DNA of 64,000 nt. It comes from Candidatus Rokuibacteriota bacterium. Lineage in GTDB: Bacteria > Methylomirabilota > Methylomirabilia > Rokubacteriales > CSP1-6. Location: positions 1 to 64,000 of the forward strand of contig JACPIQ010000051.1 of assembly GCA_016188005.1 (NCBI GenBank), written 5' to 3'. Below are positions 8,714 through 19,596 of the stretch, piece by piece. The notes under the pieces are model-generated. The model saw only the letters and a program-made list of their open reading frames with translations, was not told where the DNA came from and did not search any database. Each line of letters starts with the position of its first letter. Within the stretch, counting starts at the first letter, position 1. Both the position numbers and the translations under genes were made by a program.

Positions 8714-10072
8714 GTGACGCGCCGGCTGCTCTTCCGCGCCTTCGGCCTCACCTATGCCGCCGAGCGCTGGATCCGCCGGCGCTTCACCGGGGCCGGGCTC
8801 CTGGCGCTGGGGGCGGCGGCGGCCGCCGCCGTGGTCGGCCTGGACACGACCCGCACGCAGGCTTACCAGCTCTTCGCCTTCCTCGCGGCGCTCCTCGGCG
8901 TCGCCATGGCGGCGAGCCTCTCCTTCCGGGGCCGCTTCGCGGTGCGGCGGCTCCTGCCGCGCTTCGCCACGGCCGGAGAGCCGCTCGCCTACCGTGTCGC
9001 GATCCGCAACGAGACCGCGCGCGCGCAGCCCGGGCTCGCGCTCGTGGAGGAGACGGCCGATCCGCGCCCCGGCTTCCAGGAGCTCCTGCGCGCGCGCGAG
9101 CCGGGGGAGGAGCGGCGCAACTGGTTCGACCGCACCGTGGGCTACCCGCGCTGGATATGGCTCGTGCGGCGGAACCAGCGCGCCCGGATCCCCGAGGTGC
9201 CCGTGCCGGCGCTCTCGCCGCGCGGCGAAGGGGAGGCCAGGGTCGAGATCATTCCGCTCCGGCGCGGGCCGCTGCGGTTCACGGGGGTGACGCTGGCGCG
9301 CCCCGATCCTCTCGGCCTCTTCCGGGCGCGCGTCACGGTGCCGGCCCCGCAGTCGGTGCTGGTGCTGCCGCGCCGCTACCCCGTGCCGGCGCTCGCGCTA
9401 CCCGGGACGCGGAAGCACCAGCAGGGCGGCGTGGCGCTGGCCGCGTCGGTGGGAGACTCGGAGGAGTTCGTGTCGCTGCGCGACTACCGGCCCGGCGACC
9501 CGCTGCGGCGGATCCACTGGAAGAGCTGGGCGCGGGCCGGCCGGCCCGTGGTCAGGGAGTACCAGGACGAGTTCTTCGTCCGGCACGCGCTGGTGCTCGA
9601 CACCTTCACCGGTCCGGCGCCCGGCGCGCGCTTCGAGGAGGCGGTGTCCGTGGCCGCCTCCTTCGCCTGCGCGGCGCCCACGCAGGACGCCCTCCTGGAC
9701 CTCATGGTCGTGGGCGGGGAGGCGTACTGCTTCACGGCGGGGCGCGGCCTGGCCCATGCGGACCGCATGCTCGAGATCCTCGCCTGCGTGGAGCCGGCCA
9801 CGGCCGGCTCCTTCCGGGTGCTCCGCGACGCGGTGCTGGAGCGCCACGCCTCGCTCAGCGGCTGCGTCTGCGTGCTGCTCGCGTGGGACGAGGAGCGGCG
9901 TGACCTCGTGGGGCGCCTCGAGGCGCTGGCGATCCCGACCCTCGTCCTCGTGCTCGGCGACGGGGACGACCCCGCGCCGGACCGTGCGGCGCTCCCGGCC
10001 CGGCCGGCGGGTGCTGCGGCGGTCCACCGGCTCCAGGTGGGCCGCATCGCCGAGGGGCTCCGGCGGCTGTGA
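8714..10072 (+). CDS. DUF58 domain protein
   Basis: A 452-residue protein with two membrane segments near the N-terminus (about 27-72), a beta-rich middle region, and the DUF58 core with EEFVSLRDYRPGDPLRRIHW and KSWARAGRPVVREY (about 251-285). DUF58 proteins carry a vWA-like fold and are usual partners of MoxR ATPases; their biochemical role is not settled. The start is GTG at 8714. Its stop overlaps the GTG of the transglutaminase gene by four bases (GTGA), so translation is probably coupled. Confidence 0.88.
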   Translation: MTRRLLFRAFGLTYAAERWIRRRFTGAGLLALGAAAAAAVVGLDTTRTQAYQLFAFLAALLGVAMAASLSFRGRFAVRRLLPRFATAGEPLAYRVAIRNETARAQPGLALVEETADPRPGFQELLRAREPGEERRNWFDRTVGYPRWIWLVRRNQRARIPEVPVPALSPRGEGEARVEIIPLRRGPLRFTGVTLARPDPLGLFRARVTVPAPQSVLVLPRRYPVPALALPGTRKHQQGGVALAASVGDSEEFVSLRDYRPGDPLRRIHWKSWARAGRPVVREYQDEFFVRHALVLDTFTGPAPGARFEEAVSVAASFACAAPTQDALLDLMVVGGEAYCFTAGRGLAHADRMLEILACVEPATAGSFRVLRDAVLERHASLSGCVCVLLAWDEERRDLVGRLEALAIPTLVLVLGDGDDPAPDRAALPARPAGAAAVHRLQVGRIAEGLRRL

Positions 10073-12045
10073 GGACGCCCCGGCTGCTCGTCGGCGCCGC
10101 GCTTCTCTTCTGGGGGTGGCAGGTGGGTCTCCTGCTCCCGGCGGTGGCCGCCGCGCTGCTGCTCGAGGGCGCGCGCCTGGTCCGCTGGCGCTGGGAGCTG
10201 TCCCGGGGCGACTTCAACCGCGTGTCCGACCTGTCGAGCCTCGTCTTCGCGGGCATCGTCGTCTACCTCGGGGCCACGCGCGAGGCGCCGCGGGCGCTCA
10301 CCCTGCTCGTCCAGTGGCTCCCGCTCGTCCTGCTCCCGCTGCTGGCGGCCCAGGTCTACAGCACCGCCGGCGGGGTCGATCCGCGCATGTTCTTCTGGAG
10401 CCAGCGGAAGCGCGCGGAGGCGGACGGCGACGGGCAGCGCCGCCTCGTGGACCTCGGCTACCCGTATCTGGCGCTCGTGATCCTGGCGGCGAGCGCGGCC
10501 AATGTGGGGACCCGGGTCTTCTACGCGGGCCTCTGTGCCTCGGCCGCCTGGGCGCTGTGGGCGAACCGGCCGCGCTGGGCCTCGCCGGCCGGCTGGGCGG
10601 GACTCCTGCTGGCGGCAGTGGTGGGGGGCTGGGGCGGTCAGGTCGGGCTCCACTCCCTCCAGCGGGTCGTCGAGGCCACGGCCTTCGAGTGGGTGTCGGA
10701 GTGGATCCGCCGGGACACGGACCCGTTCCGGGCCAGCACCGCCATCGGCCAGCTCGGCACGCTGAAGCTCTCCGACCGGATCGTCCTGCGCGTCCTCCCC
10801 GAGGGCCCCGAGCCCCCGCCGCGGCTGCTCCGCGAGGCGACCTACAACATCTACAGCGCGCCGGCGTGGCTGGCCGTGGACCCGGGCTTCAGCCGGATCC
10901 ACTCCGAGGCCGACGGCACCACGTGGAAGCTCGGCCCGGCGGCGCCGGCGCCGCGCACCGTGACGATCGCGACCGCGCTCCGGCGAGGGCGCGGCGTGCT
11001 CGCCCTCCCCGGCGGCGCCTTCGAGATCCGGCGGCTCACCGTCGGGCGGCTGGAGCGCAACCGGCTCGGCGCGGTGAAGGTGGACGAGGGGCTGGGGCTC
11101 GTCACCTACACCGCGCTGGCAGGTGCCAGCGCGCCGCTCGATGACCCCCCGACCGACGCGGATCTCCTGATCACTCCGCGCGAGGTCCCCGTGTTCTCCT
11201 CCGTGGCCGCCCAGCTCGGGCTCCGCTCGCTCCCGCCGCCAGAGGCCGTGCGGGCCGTCGTGGACTTCTTCGCGCGGGGCTTCCGCTACTCGACCTATCG
11301 GCCCGGGCGCGAGCGGGAGGCGAGCCCCCTCGAGGAGTTCCTGCTGCGCTCCCGCGCGGGGCACTGCGAGTACTTCGCCACGGCCACCGTGCTCCTGCTC
11401 CGCGCGGGGGGCATCCCCACCCGCTACGTCACGGGCTTCGCCGTCGGGGAGTGGAGCGCCCTCGAGAAGGCCTACGTCCTGCGCCAGCGCCACGCCCACT
11501 CCTGGGCGCTGGCCTGGACGGGCGGGGCCTGGCGGGATGTGGACACGACGCCGGCGGTGTGGGCCGAGGAGGAGGCGGCGCAGGCCTCGTTCTGGCAACC
11601 GGCGGCTGATGTCTGGGCCTGGGGTATGTACCTCTTCTCGCGGTGGCGATATGGGGAGGGGCGGGAGGGCGTCGCCGGGTGGCTTGGCTGGCTCCTCGTG
11701 CCGCTCGTCTTGCTGCTGGCCTGGCGCATCTACTCGCGCAAGCGGGTCAGGCGCTTCCCGCCCGCGCCGACCCTGGCCTCGGCCCCGGCATCGCGGGCAG
11801 GGCAGGACTCGGAGTTCTACCTCATCGAGCAGCGGCTCGGACGGCTCGGGCTCGGACGCCAGGAGTGGGAGCCCCTGGCGCACTGGATCGAGCGCATCGG
11901 CCAGGCGCCCGAGATGAGCCGCGCGGCCGCGAGGCTCCCGCGCGTGCTGCGGCTGCACTATCGCTACCGCTTCGACCCCGCCGGGCTCTCCGCGGCGGAG
12001 CGGGAGCAGCTGCGCCACGACGTCACCGACTGGCTCGCCCAGTAG
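10069..12045 (+). CDS. Membrane transglutaminase-like protein (TgpA type)
   Basis: A 658-residue protein with several N-terminal membrane helices (to about residue 190), a large non-cytoplasmic region, a transglutaminase-like catalytic core and a further C-terminal membrane helix (about 545-562) followed by a cytoplasmic tail. The papain-like triad is visible: Cys in SRAGHCEYFATA (about 433), His in RQRHAHSWALAW (about 476) and Asp in WRDVDTTP (about 491). This is the usual third member of the MoxR-DUF58 cluster and is likely involved in envelope protein processing or cross-linking. A palindromic element begins at its stop codon. Confidence 0.9.
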   Translation: MRTPRLLVGAALLFWGWQVGLLLPAVAAALLLEGARLVRWRWELSRGDFNRVSDLSSLVFAGIVVYLGATREAPRALTLLVQWLPLVLLPLLAAQVYSTAGGVDPRMFFWSQRKRAEADGDGQRRLVDLGYPYLALVILAASAANVGTRVFYAGLCASAAWALWANRPRWASPAGWAGLLLAAVVGGWGGQVGLHSLQRVVEATAFEWVSEWIRRDTDPFRASTAIGQLGTLKLSDRIVLRVLPEGPEPPPRLLREATYNIYSAPAWLAVDPGFSRIHSEADGTTWKLGPAAPAPRTVTIATALRRGRGVLALPGGAFEIRRLTVGRLERNRLGAVKVDEGLGLVTYTALAGASAPLDDPPTDADLLITPREVPVFSSVAAQLGLRSLPPPEAVRAVVDFFARGFRYSTYRPGREREASPLEEFLLRSRAGHCEYFATATVLLLRAGGIPTRYVTGFAVGEWSALEKAYVLRQRHAHSWALAWTGGAWRDVDTTPAVWAEEEAAQASFWQPAADVWAWGMYLFSRWRYGEGREGVAGWLGWLLVPLVLLLAWRIYSRKRVRRFPPAPTLASAPASRAGQDSEFYLIEQRLGRLGLGRQEWEPLAHWIERIGQAPEMSRAAARLPRVLRLHYRYRFDPAGLSAAEREQLRHDVTDWLAQ

Positions 12046-12141
12046 GGGGTCAGGTCTTGCATTTCGACATTGGCAGGTGTCTCAGGGAGCGCAAGAGTGG
12101 TGGGGCCCCAGCTACGTGTCGGATTGCAAGACCTGACCCCA
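12045..12141. repeat. REPIN/MITE-like inverted repeat between convergent genes
   Basis: The arm GGGGTCAGGTCTTGCA at 12046-12061 recurs as its exact reverse complement at 12125-12140, separated by 63 bases. The similarity continues inward for about 8 more bases with a few mismatches (TCGACA against CCGACA). The element fills the gap between the transglutaminase gene (+) and the M20 peptidase gene (-) and supplies the last residues and the stop codon (12112-12114) of the latter. Size and paired-arm layout resemble REP doublets or small MITEs mobilised by Y1 transposases; this assignment is inference. Only one copy is seen here. Confidence 0.65.
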
Positions 12142-13585
12142 GGTGAGGCAGGTGAGGAGGGTGGCGGTGGTGCGGATGCCCTGGAAGAGGTGGTCGAGGC
12201 GAAGGTGCTCGTTGGGGCTGTGCTGGCGGTTGCTGGCATTGGCATAGGGCAGGACGAGGGTCGGCAGGCCGAGGAGATCGGTGAAGGCCCAGAGCGGTAC
12301 GCTGCCGCCGAGCGTCGGCAGGAGCACGGCCCGCTCGCCGCCGTGAGCCCGCTCCACCGCTGCGATCACTTCGCGGCAGATGGGCAGGTCCAGCGCCGTC
12401 TTCGCCGGATCGTAGCCCCCCTTTCCCACCACGCGGATGGCCCGCCCCCGGAGCGCGTCGGGCAGCGGTGTCTCCGCCCCCTCGATGACCTCGAAGCCCT
12501 GAGCCCGGATGTGCTCGACGAGGCGCCGGTACATCGTCTCCAGCCGCTGGTGCTTGGCCATGCGGACGTCGATGGACACCGAGGCGCGGTGCGGGACGAT
12601 GGTGTTGGCCTGCTTGCCGGTGAAGCCGCTGGCAAGCCCGCGGATGTTGAGCGTCGGATGGAACATGAGCCGCTCGAGGTAGTCCGCCGGCACGCGCACG
12701 CCGAGCTCGCGCTCGAGCGCGGGCCGGTCCACCGGGATCCGGGCCAGCATCTCCCGCTCGGCCGCCGAGGGCGGGGCCACCTCCGCCTCGAAGCCCTCGA
12801 TGAGCGGGGTGCCGTCCGGCGCCGCCATCGAGGCGAGCAGCCCGTTGAGCGCCCACGCCGGGTTCGGAACCACGAAGTTGCCCGAGTGGACATCGCGCCG
12901 CGCCGCCTCCAGCATGAGCTCGAGCGTCAGGACGCCGCGGGCGCCGCCGGAGACGGTGGGGCGGCCGCTGTCGTGCTTGGGCCCGTCGGTGACGAGGACG
13001 AGATCCGCCGCCAGGAGCTCCCGGTGCGCCTCGGTGAAGGGGCCGAAGCAGGGACTGCCGATCTCCTCCTCGCCGTCGAAGACGAACTTCACGTTCACCG
13101 CGGGCGCGATGCCGGAGGCGTCCATCAGCTCGAGGGCCCAGAGATGCGCCCAGATCGGCCCCTTGTCGTCGGAGGCCCCACGCGCGTAGAGGCGATACTG
13201 CCCGAGATCCTCGTCGGCGATGGCCGCGGGCGCGACCGTCGGCGCCCCTTCCTCGGCCAGTCCCCGGCGGAAGACGGGCTCGAGCGGCGAGGGCTGCAGC
13301 CACCCGTCCGGCGGCACCGGCTTCGTGTCGTAATGGCAGTAGAGGAGGAGCGTCCGGCGGGCGCCCGGGACGCGCCGCTCCCCGAAGACGGCGGGGTTGC
13401 CGCCGGTCTCGATGACGCGGGCCTCGAGGCCGCGGGCCTGCATGGCGGGCGAGCCACTCGCTGCAGGCGCGGACGCGCTCGCGCTCCTGGCTCACCGACT
13501 CCAGGCGGAGGAAGGGGATGAAGTCCCCGACGATGGCGCGGCGGCGCGAGGCCAGGAGCCGGTCGAACGCGGGCCAGTCAATCAT
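12112..13585 (-). CDS. M20-family zinc peptidase, interrupted by one frameshift
   Basis: A metallopeptidase of the M20/ArgE/DapE family, about 490 residues when repaired. The N-terminal 44 residues (MIDWPAFDRLLASRR to CSEWLAR) are read from an ATG at 13585; the rest, starting QARGLEARVIETGG, is in another frame that runs to 12112. Removing one C from the CCCGCCATG stretch near 13443-13446 joins them exactly, so this is a one-base insertion or consensus error. Zinc-site motifs are present: LLYCHYDTKPVP, SDDKGPIWAHLW and DGEEEIGSP. The final residues (WGQVLQSDT) come from the palindromic repeat. It is the last gene of the hutF-mqnA unit, 42 bases after the methyltransferase. Confidence 0.8.
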
Positions 13586-13627
13586 GGCGGGGATGCCCCC
13601 TGAAGCGCCGCGGTGGACCGGGATCCG

Positions 13628-14464
13628 TCACTTGCGCGCGACGACCTGAAGGACACGAATACGTCCCTCCTCGAGGTTTCGCCTCAGGTTCCGCGTCATG
13701 GCCGCGAAGTCCGGTCCCAGCACCAGGTGCAGGCCGAGCGGCGGCGGGCCCGTCTCCCGGACCTTCCTGGCCAGCCCCGCGAACCAGGCCGCGGCGGCCG
13801 CCGTCGTATCTTCCCAGCTGTCGATCGTGAAGCCGCTGGCCTCGAGGAACCGCCGCAGGGCCTCGGGGGCGACGAGGAAGCTCGTTTCCGGCGAGCGGGC
13901 CCAGGGGACGGGAAAGACCACCTCGCCCCCGGAGCCGGCGACCACATCGTAGAGTGCCAGCGCGCCCCCGGGCGTGAGCACCCGGAAGATCTCCCGGTAG
14001 AGCCTCGCCTTGTCCGGGATGTTCATGCCGGCGTGCTGGGTCCAGACGAGATCGAAGGCCGCATCGGGGAAGGGGAGGGCCAGGGCATCGCCCTGCTGGT
14101 ACGTCACGAGATGCGCGAGCCCCGTGCGCTCCGCGAGCAGCCTCGCCACGCGGCAGTACTCGTCGGTCAGGTCGATGCCCGTGACCTGGCAGCCGAACTC
14201 ACGCGCGAGGCACCGCGACGGCCCGCCCAGGCCGCTGCCCACGTCCAGCACGCGCTGGCGCGTCTCGAGCCCGGCGGCGCGAGCCAGCTCGAGCGTCGCC
14301 TTCCGGCCGCGGACGTGAAACTCGTCGATCGGCGCCAGGTCCTCCGGCGTGAGGTGCTCGACGTCCTTCCCGGCGCCCGTGAGGGCGGTGAGGATGACGC
14401 TGGCCAGGTCGCCCCTGGCATAGTGTCGCGTCACCTCGTCCTTCAGCGCGTCAGGCGGCGCCAT
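13628..14464 (-). CDS. Class I SAM-dependent methyltransferase
   Basis: A 278-residue Rossmann methyltransferase. Motif I is VLDVGSGLGGPSRCLA (about 73-88), motif II acidic residue in TGIDLTDEY, motif IV in FDLVWTQHAGMNIPDK, and a post-core C-terminal region. The GSGLGGPSR and QHAGMNIPDK features resemble small-molecule methyltransferases of the sarcosine/dimethylglycine or UbiE type. Twelve bases separate it from mqnA, so a role in quinone methylation is possible but unproven. The substrate is otherwise unknown. Confidence 0.85.
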   Translation of the reverse strand: MAPPDALKDEVTRHYARGDLASVILTALTGAGKDVEHLTPEDLAPIDEFHVRGRKATLELARAAGLETRQRVLDVGSGLGGPSRCLAREFGCQVTGIDLTDEYCRVARLLAERTGLAHLVTYQQGDALALPFPDAAFDLVWTQHAGMNIPDKARLYREIFRVLTPGGALALYDVVAGSGGEVVFPVPWARSPETSFLVAPEALRRFLEASGFTIDSWEDTTAAAAAWFAGLARKVRETGPPPLGLHLVLGPDFAAMTRNLRRNLEEGRIRVLQVVARK

Positions 14465-14476
14465 GGGCTCTGACCT

Positions 14477-15220
14477 TCAGCGGCGCGCGTCGAGCTGTCC
14501 GCGGAGGCGGCGGAAGTCGGCGATGGAGCGGTCCTCGTCGGGACCGAAGCGGTACGTGAAGTTGCGCAGGTAGGCGGCGACCTCGCGCTCGTCGAAGCCC
14601 GTGTCGCGGCGCCGCGCGGCGATGGCCGGGATGCTCTCCATCCCGCGGCCAAGCGCCGCGCCCAGCGCCTGGGCGAAGCTGTCCCGCTCGACCGCGGGCA
14701 CCGCCGCCCGGATGCTCCAGCGGGCGAACACGCAAGGCAGGCCGGTCCACTCGTGCCAGTCGCCCGCGATGTCGAGCACGTGCTTCCAGGGGCGCCCGGT
14801 CTTGGCCTCGCGGATCGCCTTGTCGCCGATGAGGAGGATGGCATCGTAGGGCTCTTGCGGACCCACCCAGGCCCGCGGTGTCACCTCGTGCTTGAGCGCC
14901 AGCAGCACCCGGAGCAGCTCCACGGAGGTCGCCGTCTCGTCCGTCACGCCGATCACCGCGCCGTCGAGATCGGACGGGGCGCGGTCCGAGAAGAGGAGCA
15001 CGCTGCGGACGGGGCCACGGCTGGCGATGCCGAAGGGGAGCGGCACGAGCAGGTGCTCGAGGCGGAGGGCGTCCATGAGCGACAGCGGAGCGGCGTCCAG
15101 CCCACCCGCGGCCATGGCCTGGCCCAGGGCGCGAGGCGTCTCCGAGATCAGCTCGACGCCGGCGAGGTGGATGAAGTACGGCTCGCAGTTGAGGTAGGGG
15201 ATGTGGCCGATGCGGAGCAT
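14477..15220 (-). CDS. mqnA: Chorismate dehydratase MqnA (futalosine menaquinone pathway)
   Basis: A 247-residue protein of the MqnA/MqnD periplasmic-binding-like fold. It starts MLRIGHIPYLNCEPYF, which matches the MqnA N-terminus (G-x-I-x-Y-x-N-x-x-P). Further marks are LDAAPLSLMDAL and the DAILLIGDKAIRE stretch. MqnA dehydrates chorismate to 3-enolpyruvylbenzoate, the first step of the futalosine route to menaquinone. No other mqn gene is in the window. It sits 16 bases downstream of hutF and 12 bases upstream of a methyltransferase. MqnD would be a related alternative, but the N-terminal motif favours MqnA. Confidence 0.85.
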   Translation of the reverse strand: MLRIGHIPYLNCEPYFIHLAGVELISETPRALGQAMAAGGLDAAPLSLMDALRLEHLLVPLPFGIASRGPVRSVLLFSDRAPSDLDGAVIGVTDETATSVELLRVLLALKHEVTPRAWVGPQEPYDAILLIGDKAIREAKTGRPWKHVLDIAGDWHEWTGLPCVFARWSIRAAVPAVERDSFAQALGAALGRGMESIPAIAARRRDTGFDEREVAAYLRNFTYRFGPDEDRSIADFRRLRGQLDARR

Positions 15221-15236
15221 GAGGGATGTCCTCCGG

Positions 15237-16598
15237 TTAGCTGTGATGGCGGCGCATGACGGCGACGAAGCGCTCCCGGATCCTCTCCTCCGCCTCGTGG
15301 TGCCGGTCGCGCACCACCCAGCGGCCGGCGACCATCACGTCGCGTACCGGGCTGGCGCCGGCCATGCCCCCGGAGATCACCCAGGCGTCCAGCGCGGTGC
15401 GCTCGGTCTGGCCCAGGAGGGCGGGCGCCTTGGGGTCGAGGACGACGAGATCGGCGCGGCGGCCGGCGGCGATGGCGCCCACCGGCTGCGCCAGCGCCTG
15501 GGCGCCGCCGCGGCGCGCGGCGTCGAAGAGGACGCGGCCGGGACTCTCGGTCGCCTCGTCCCCGGGCGTGACGACCACGTTGCGCAGCCGGTGGTGGAGG
15601 CGCTGACCGTACTCGAGCATGCGCAGCTCGTCGGCCACCGCGATGAGCGTGTTGGCGTCGGTGCCGATGCCGAAGCGACCGCCACCCCGATGGTAGCCGC
15701 GAAGGGGGAAGCGCCCGTCGCCCAGGTTGGCCTCGGTGAGCGGGCAGAGGCCCGCGACGGCGCCGGTCCGCGCCAGCCCCGCGCGCTCGGCGTCGGTCAC
15801 ATGCGTGGCGTGCACGAGGGTCCAGCGCTGATCGACGCCGGCATTGGCCAGGAGCCACTCCACAGGGGGTGCGCCGAGCCCGGCGCGGCATTCCTCCACC
15901 TCCTCCGTGCGCTCGGCGGCGTGGATGTGCACGGGCCCCTCCGGCGCGGCCGCGAGGAGCGCGAGGAGGAGCCGGGCGGGGACGGCGCGGAGGCTGTGAG
16001 GGGCGATCGCCACCGTCCCGTGTCGCCGCACGGCTTCCACCAGCGAGAGGTAACCGTCAAGGTCGAGGAGGAAGCGACGCTGATCCTCCTGCGCGGGCTT
16101 GCCGATCCCGCCGCTGGCGTAGAGCACCGGGGCCAGTGTGAGGCCGATGCCCACGGCGCCTGCGGCGGCCACGATCCGCTCGGCCATCTCCGCGGAGTTC
16201 GCGTAGGGCCGGCCGTCCGGCTGATGGTGAACGTAGTGGAACTCGGCGACGCTGGTGAAGCCGCCGCGCACCATGTCGAGATAGGCCTGCGCGGCGAGGG
16301 CCTCCAGGTCCTCGGGCTCCAGGGCACGCATGAACCGGTACATGGTCTCGCGCCAGGACCAGAGGGTCTCGACGGCGACGCCGGGGGCCAGGCGGTCCCC
16401 CCACCCCACGAGCCCCCGGTGGAAGGCATGGGAGTGGAGGTTGGGCATGCCCGGGACGACGTAGCCCGCGATGCGCTCGGCGCCGGCGATGGGCGCCTCT
16501 CCCACGGCGGCGATCAGCCCGTCGGATGCCACGGCGACGAACCCGGGGGAGAGCCAGCCGGTCTCCCCCAGCAGGTGATCCGCGCGGTAGGCCTTCAT
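15237..16598 (-). CDS. hutF: Formimidoylglutamate deiminase HutF
   Basis: A 453-residue amidohydrolase. It converts N-formimidoyl-L-glutamate to N-formyl-L-glutamate and ammonia, the fourth step of the five-step histidine pathway. The metal-site motif PNLHSHAFHRGL is near residue 55, followed by HIHAAERTEEVEECR and FGIGTDANTLI. The ATG at 16598 is preferred over one 45 bases upstream because GGGAGCG sits directly before it. It is separated from hutH by about 210 bases and has its own promoter. HutG, which would complete the pathway, is not in the window. Confidence 0.92.
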   Translation of the reverse strand: MKAYRADHLLGETGWLSPGFVAVASDGLIAAVGEAPIAGAERIAGYVVPGMPNLHSHAFHRGLVGWGDRLAPGVAVETLWSWRETMYRFMRALEPEDLEALAAQAYLDMVRGGFTSVAEFHYVHHQPDGRPYANSAEMAERIVAAAGAVGIGLTLAPVLYASGGIGKPAQEDQRRFLLDLDGYLSLVEAVRRHGTVAIAPHSLRAVPARLLLALLAAAPEGPVHIHAAERTEEVEECRAGLGAPPVEWLLANAGVDQRWTLVHATHVTDAERAGLARTGAVAGLCPLTEANLGDGRFPLRGYHRGGGRFGIGTDANTLIAVADELRMLEYGQRLHHRLRNVVVTPGDEATESPGRVLFDAARRGGAQALAQPVGAIAAGRRADLVVLDPKAPALLGQTERTALDAWVISGGMAGASPVRDVMVAGRWVVRDRHHEAEERIRERFVAVMRRHHS

Positions 16599-16676
16599 CG
16601 CTCCCGTCTTCGATTCGGCGGTGGTCGGGGCACAAGCGAGCATCTCGGGGTCCTTGGCTCCAGACCCTGGGACAGG

Positions 16677-16706
16677 ACACTAGCACCCGGTCTCGTGAGG
16701 CGTCAA
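16677..16706 (-). promoter_or_regulatory. Promoter of the hutF-mqnA operon
   Basis: On the minus strand TTGACG (16706-16701), an 18-base spacer and TAGTGT (16682-16677) lie in the gap between hutH and hutF. The predicted leader to the hutF ATG is about 70 bases. The rest of the gap (16599-16810) shows no gene. Confidence 0.45.
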
Positions 16707-16810
16707 CGCGCCGCGGCCACGTGGCCTGGCACGCTGCGCGCCCGTGTCGTCCCCGGGCCTCGGGATCCGGGTCGCGCGTCGGCTTCACTGCACAGGCGGC
16801 GTGATCACCT

Positions 16811-18351
<1,541 letters not shown>

Positions 18352-18364
<13 letters not shown>

Positions 18365-19596
18365 ACCACGCTCCCCCGCTTGATGACCCGGGCCACGTGG
18401 TTGACGCCGTAGAAGTAGGGGATGTGCTCCCAGGTGGGCACATCGGCGAGGACGAGGTCGCAGAGCTTGCCCGGGCGCAGCGAGCCGATCTCCGCCTCGA
18501 GGCCCAGGGCGTGAGCAGCGTGAAGCGTGACGCCCAGGAGGGCCTCCTCCATGGTCATCTTCATCTGGCTCACGGCCATGGTCATGACGAGCTGGAGGTT
18601 GCAGCCCATGGACGAGCCCGGGTTGAAGTCGCTGGCCAGGGCCACGCGCGCGCCGGTCTCGAGGAAGGCGCGCGCGGGCGCATACGGGAGCCCGAGGAAG
18701 AAGGCCGTGCCGGGCAGCAGTGTCGCCGTGACGCCGGCCGCCTTCATGCGGGCGATCCCCTCGACGCGGGCCTTGAGGAGGTGGTCGGCCGAGAGCGCCC
18801 CCACCTCGGCCGCCAGCTCGGCGCCCCCCACGGTGACGAACTCGTCGGCGTGGAACTTCGCGCGCAGGCCGTGGCGGGCCCCGGCCTCGAGGATCCGGCG
18901 CGTCTGCGCCAGCGAGAAGACGCCCTCCTCGCAGAACACGTCCACGTGGCGGGCCAGCCTGCGGCGCGCCACCTCGGGGAGCATCTCCTGCACCACGAGC
19001 TCCACGTACGCGTCGGTGCGCCCCCTGAACTCCGGGGGCACCTCGTGGGCGCCGCAGAAGGTGGGCGCCACCGTCACCGGATGCTCGGTGTCGAGCCGGG
19101 CGATGGCCTCGAGCATCTTCAGCTCGTCGGCGGTGGTGAGCCCGTAGCCGGACTTGGCCTCGCAGGTGGTGGTGCCGTGGCGGAGCATGAGGTCGAGGCG
19201 CAGCCGGCCGAGATCCACCAGCTCGTCCACGCTCGCCCGGCGCGTGGCGCGCACCGTGGAGAGGATGCCCCCGCCCGCCGCGGCGATCTCCTTGTAAGTG
19301 GCGCCGCGCGCCCGCATGGCGTACTCGTGCTCGCGCGAGCCGGCGAAGACGAGATGGGTGTGCGAGTCCACGAAGCCGGGGAGCGCCACGCGGCCTCCCG
19401 CGTCCACGATCCGGGCCTCGGCGCAGCGCACGACCTCGCGCTCCACCCGCGCCTCGGGGCCGACCCAGCAGATGCGCCCGCCGGCCGCGGCCAGGGCGGC
19501 GCCCGCGATGATGCCCAGCGGTCCCTCGCCGAGCCCCGGCTCGCCGCTGACGAGCTGGCCGATGTTGCGGACGAGGAGATCGGCGGGGGCGGTCAT
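18352..19596 (-). CDS. hutI: Imidazolonepropionase HutI
   Basis: A 414-residue amidohydrolase that opens the ring of 4-imidazolone-5-propanoate, the third step of histidine breakdown. Metal and substrate motifs include FVDSHTHLVFAGSREHEY (about 75-92), HADEF and ALASDFNPGSS. The ATG at 19596 overlaps the stop of the upstream membrane-protein gene by four bases (ATGA). The gene overlaps hutH downstream. Length is normal for the family. Confidence 0.95.
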
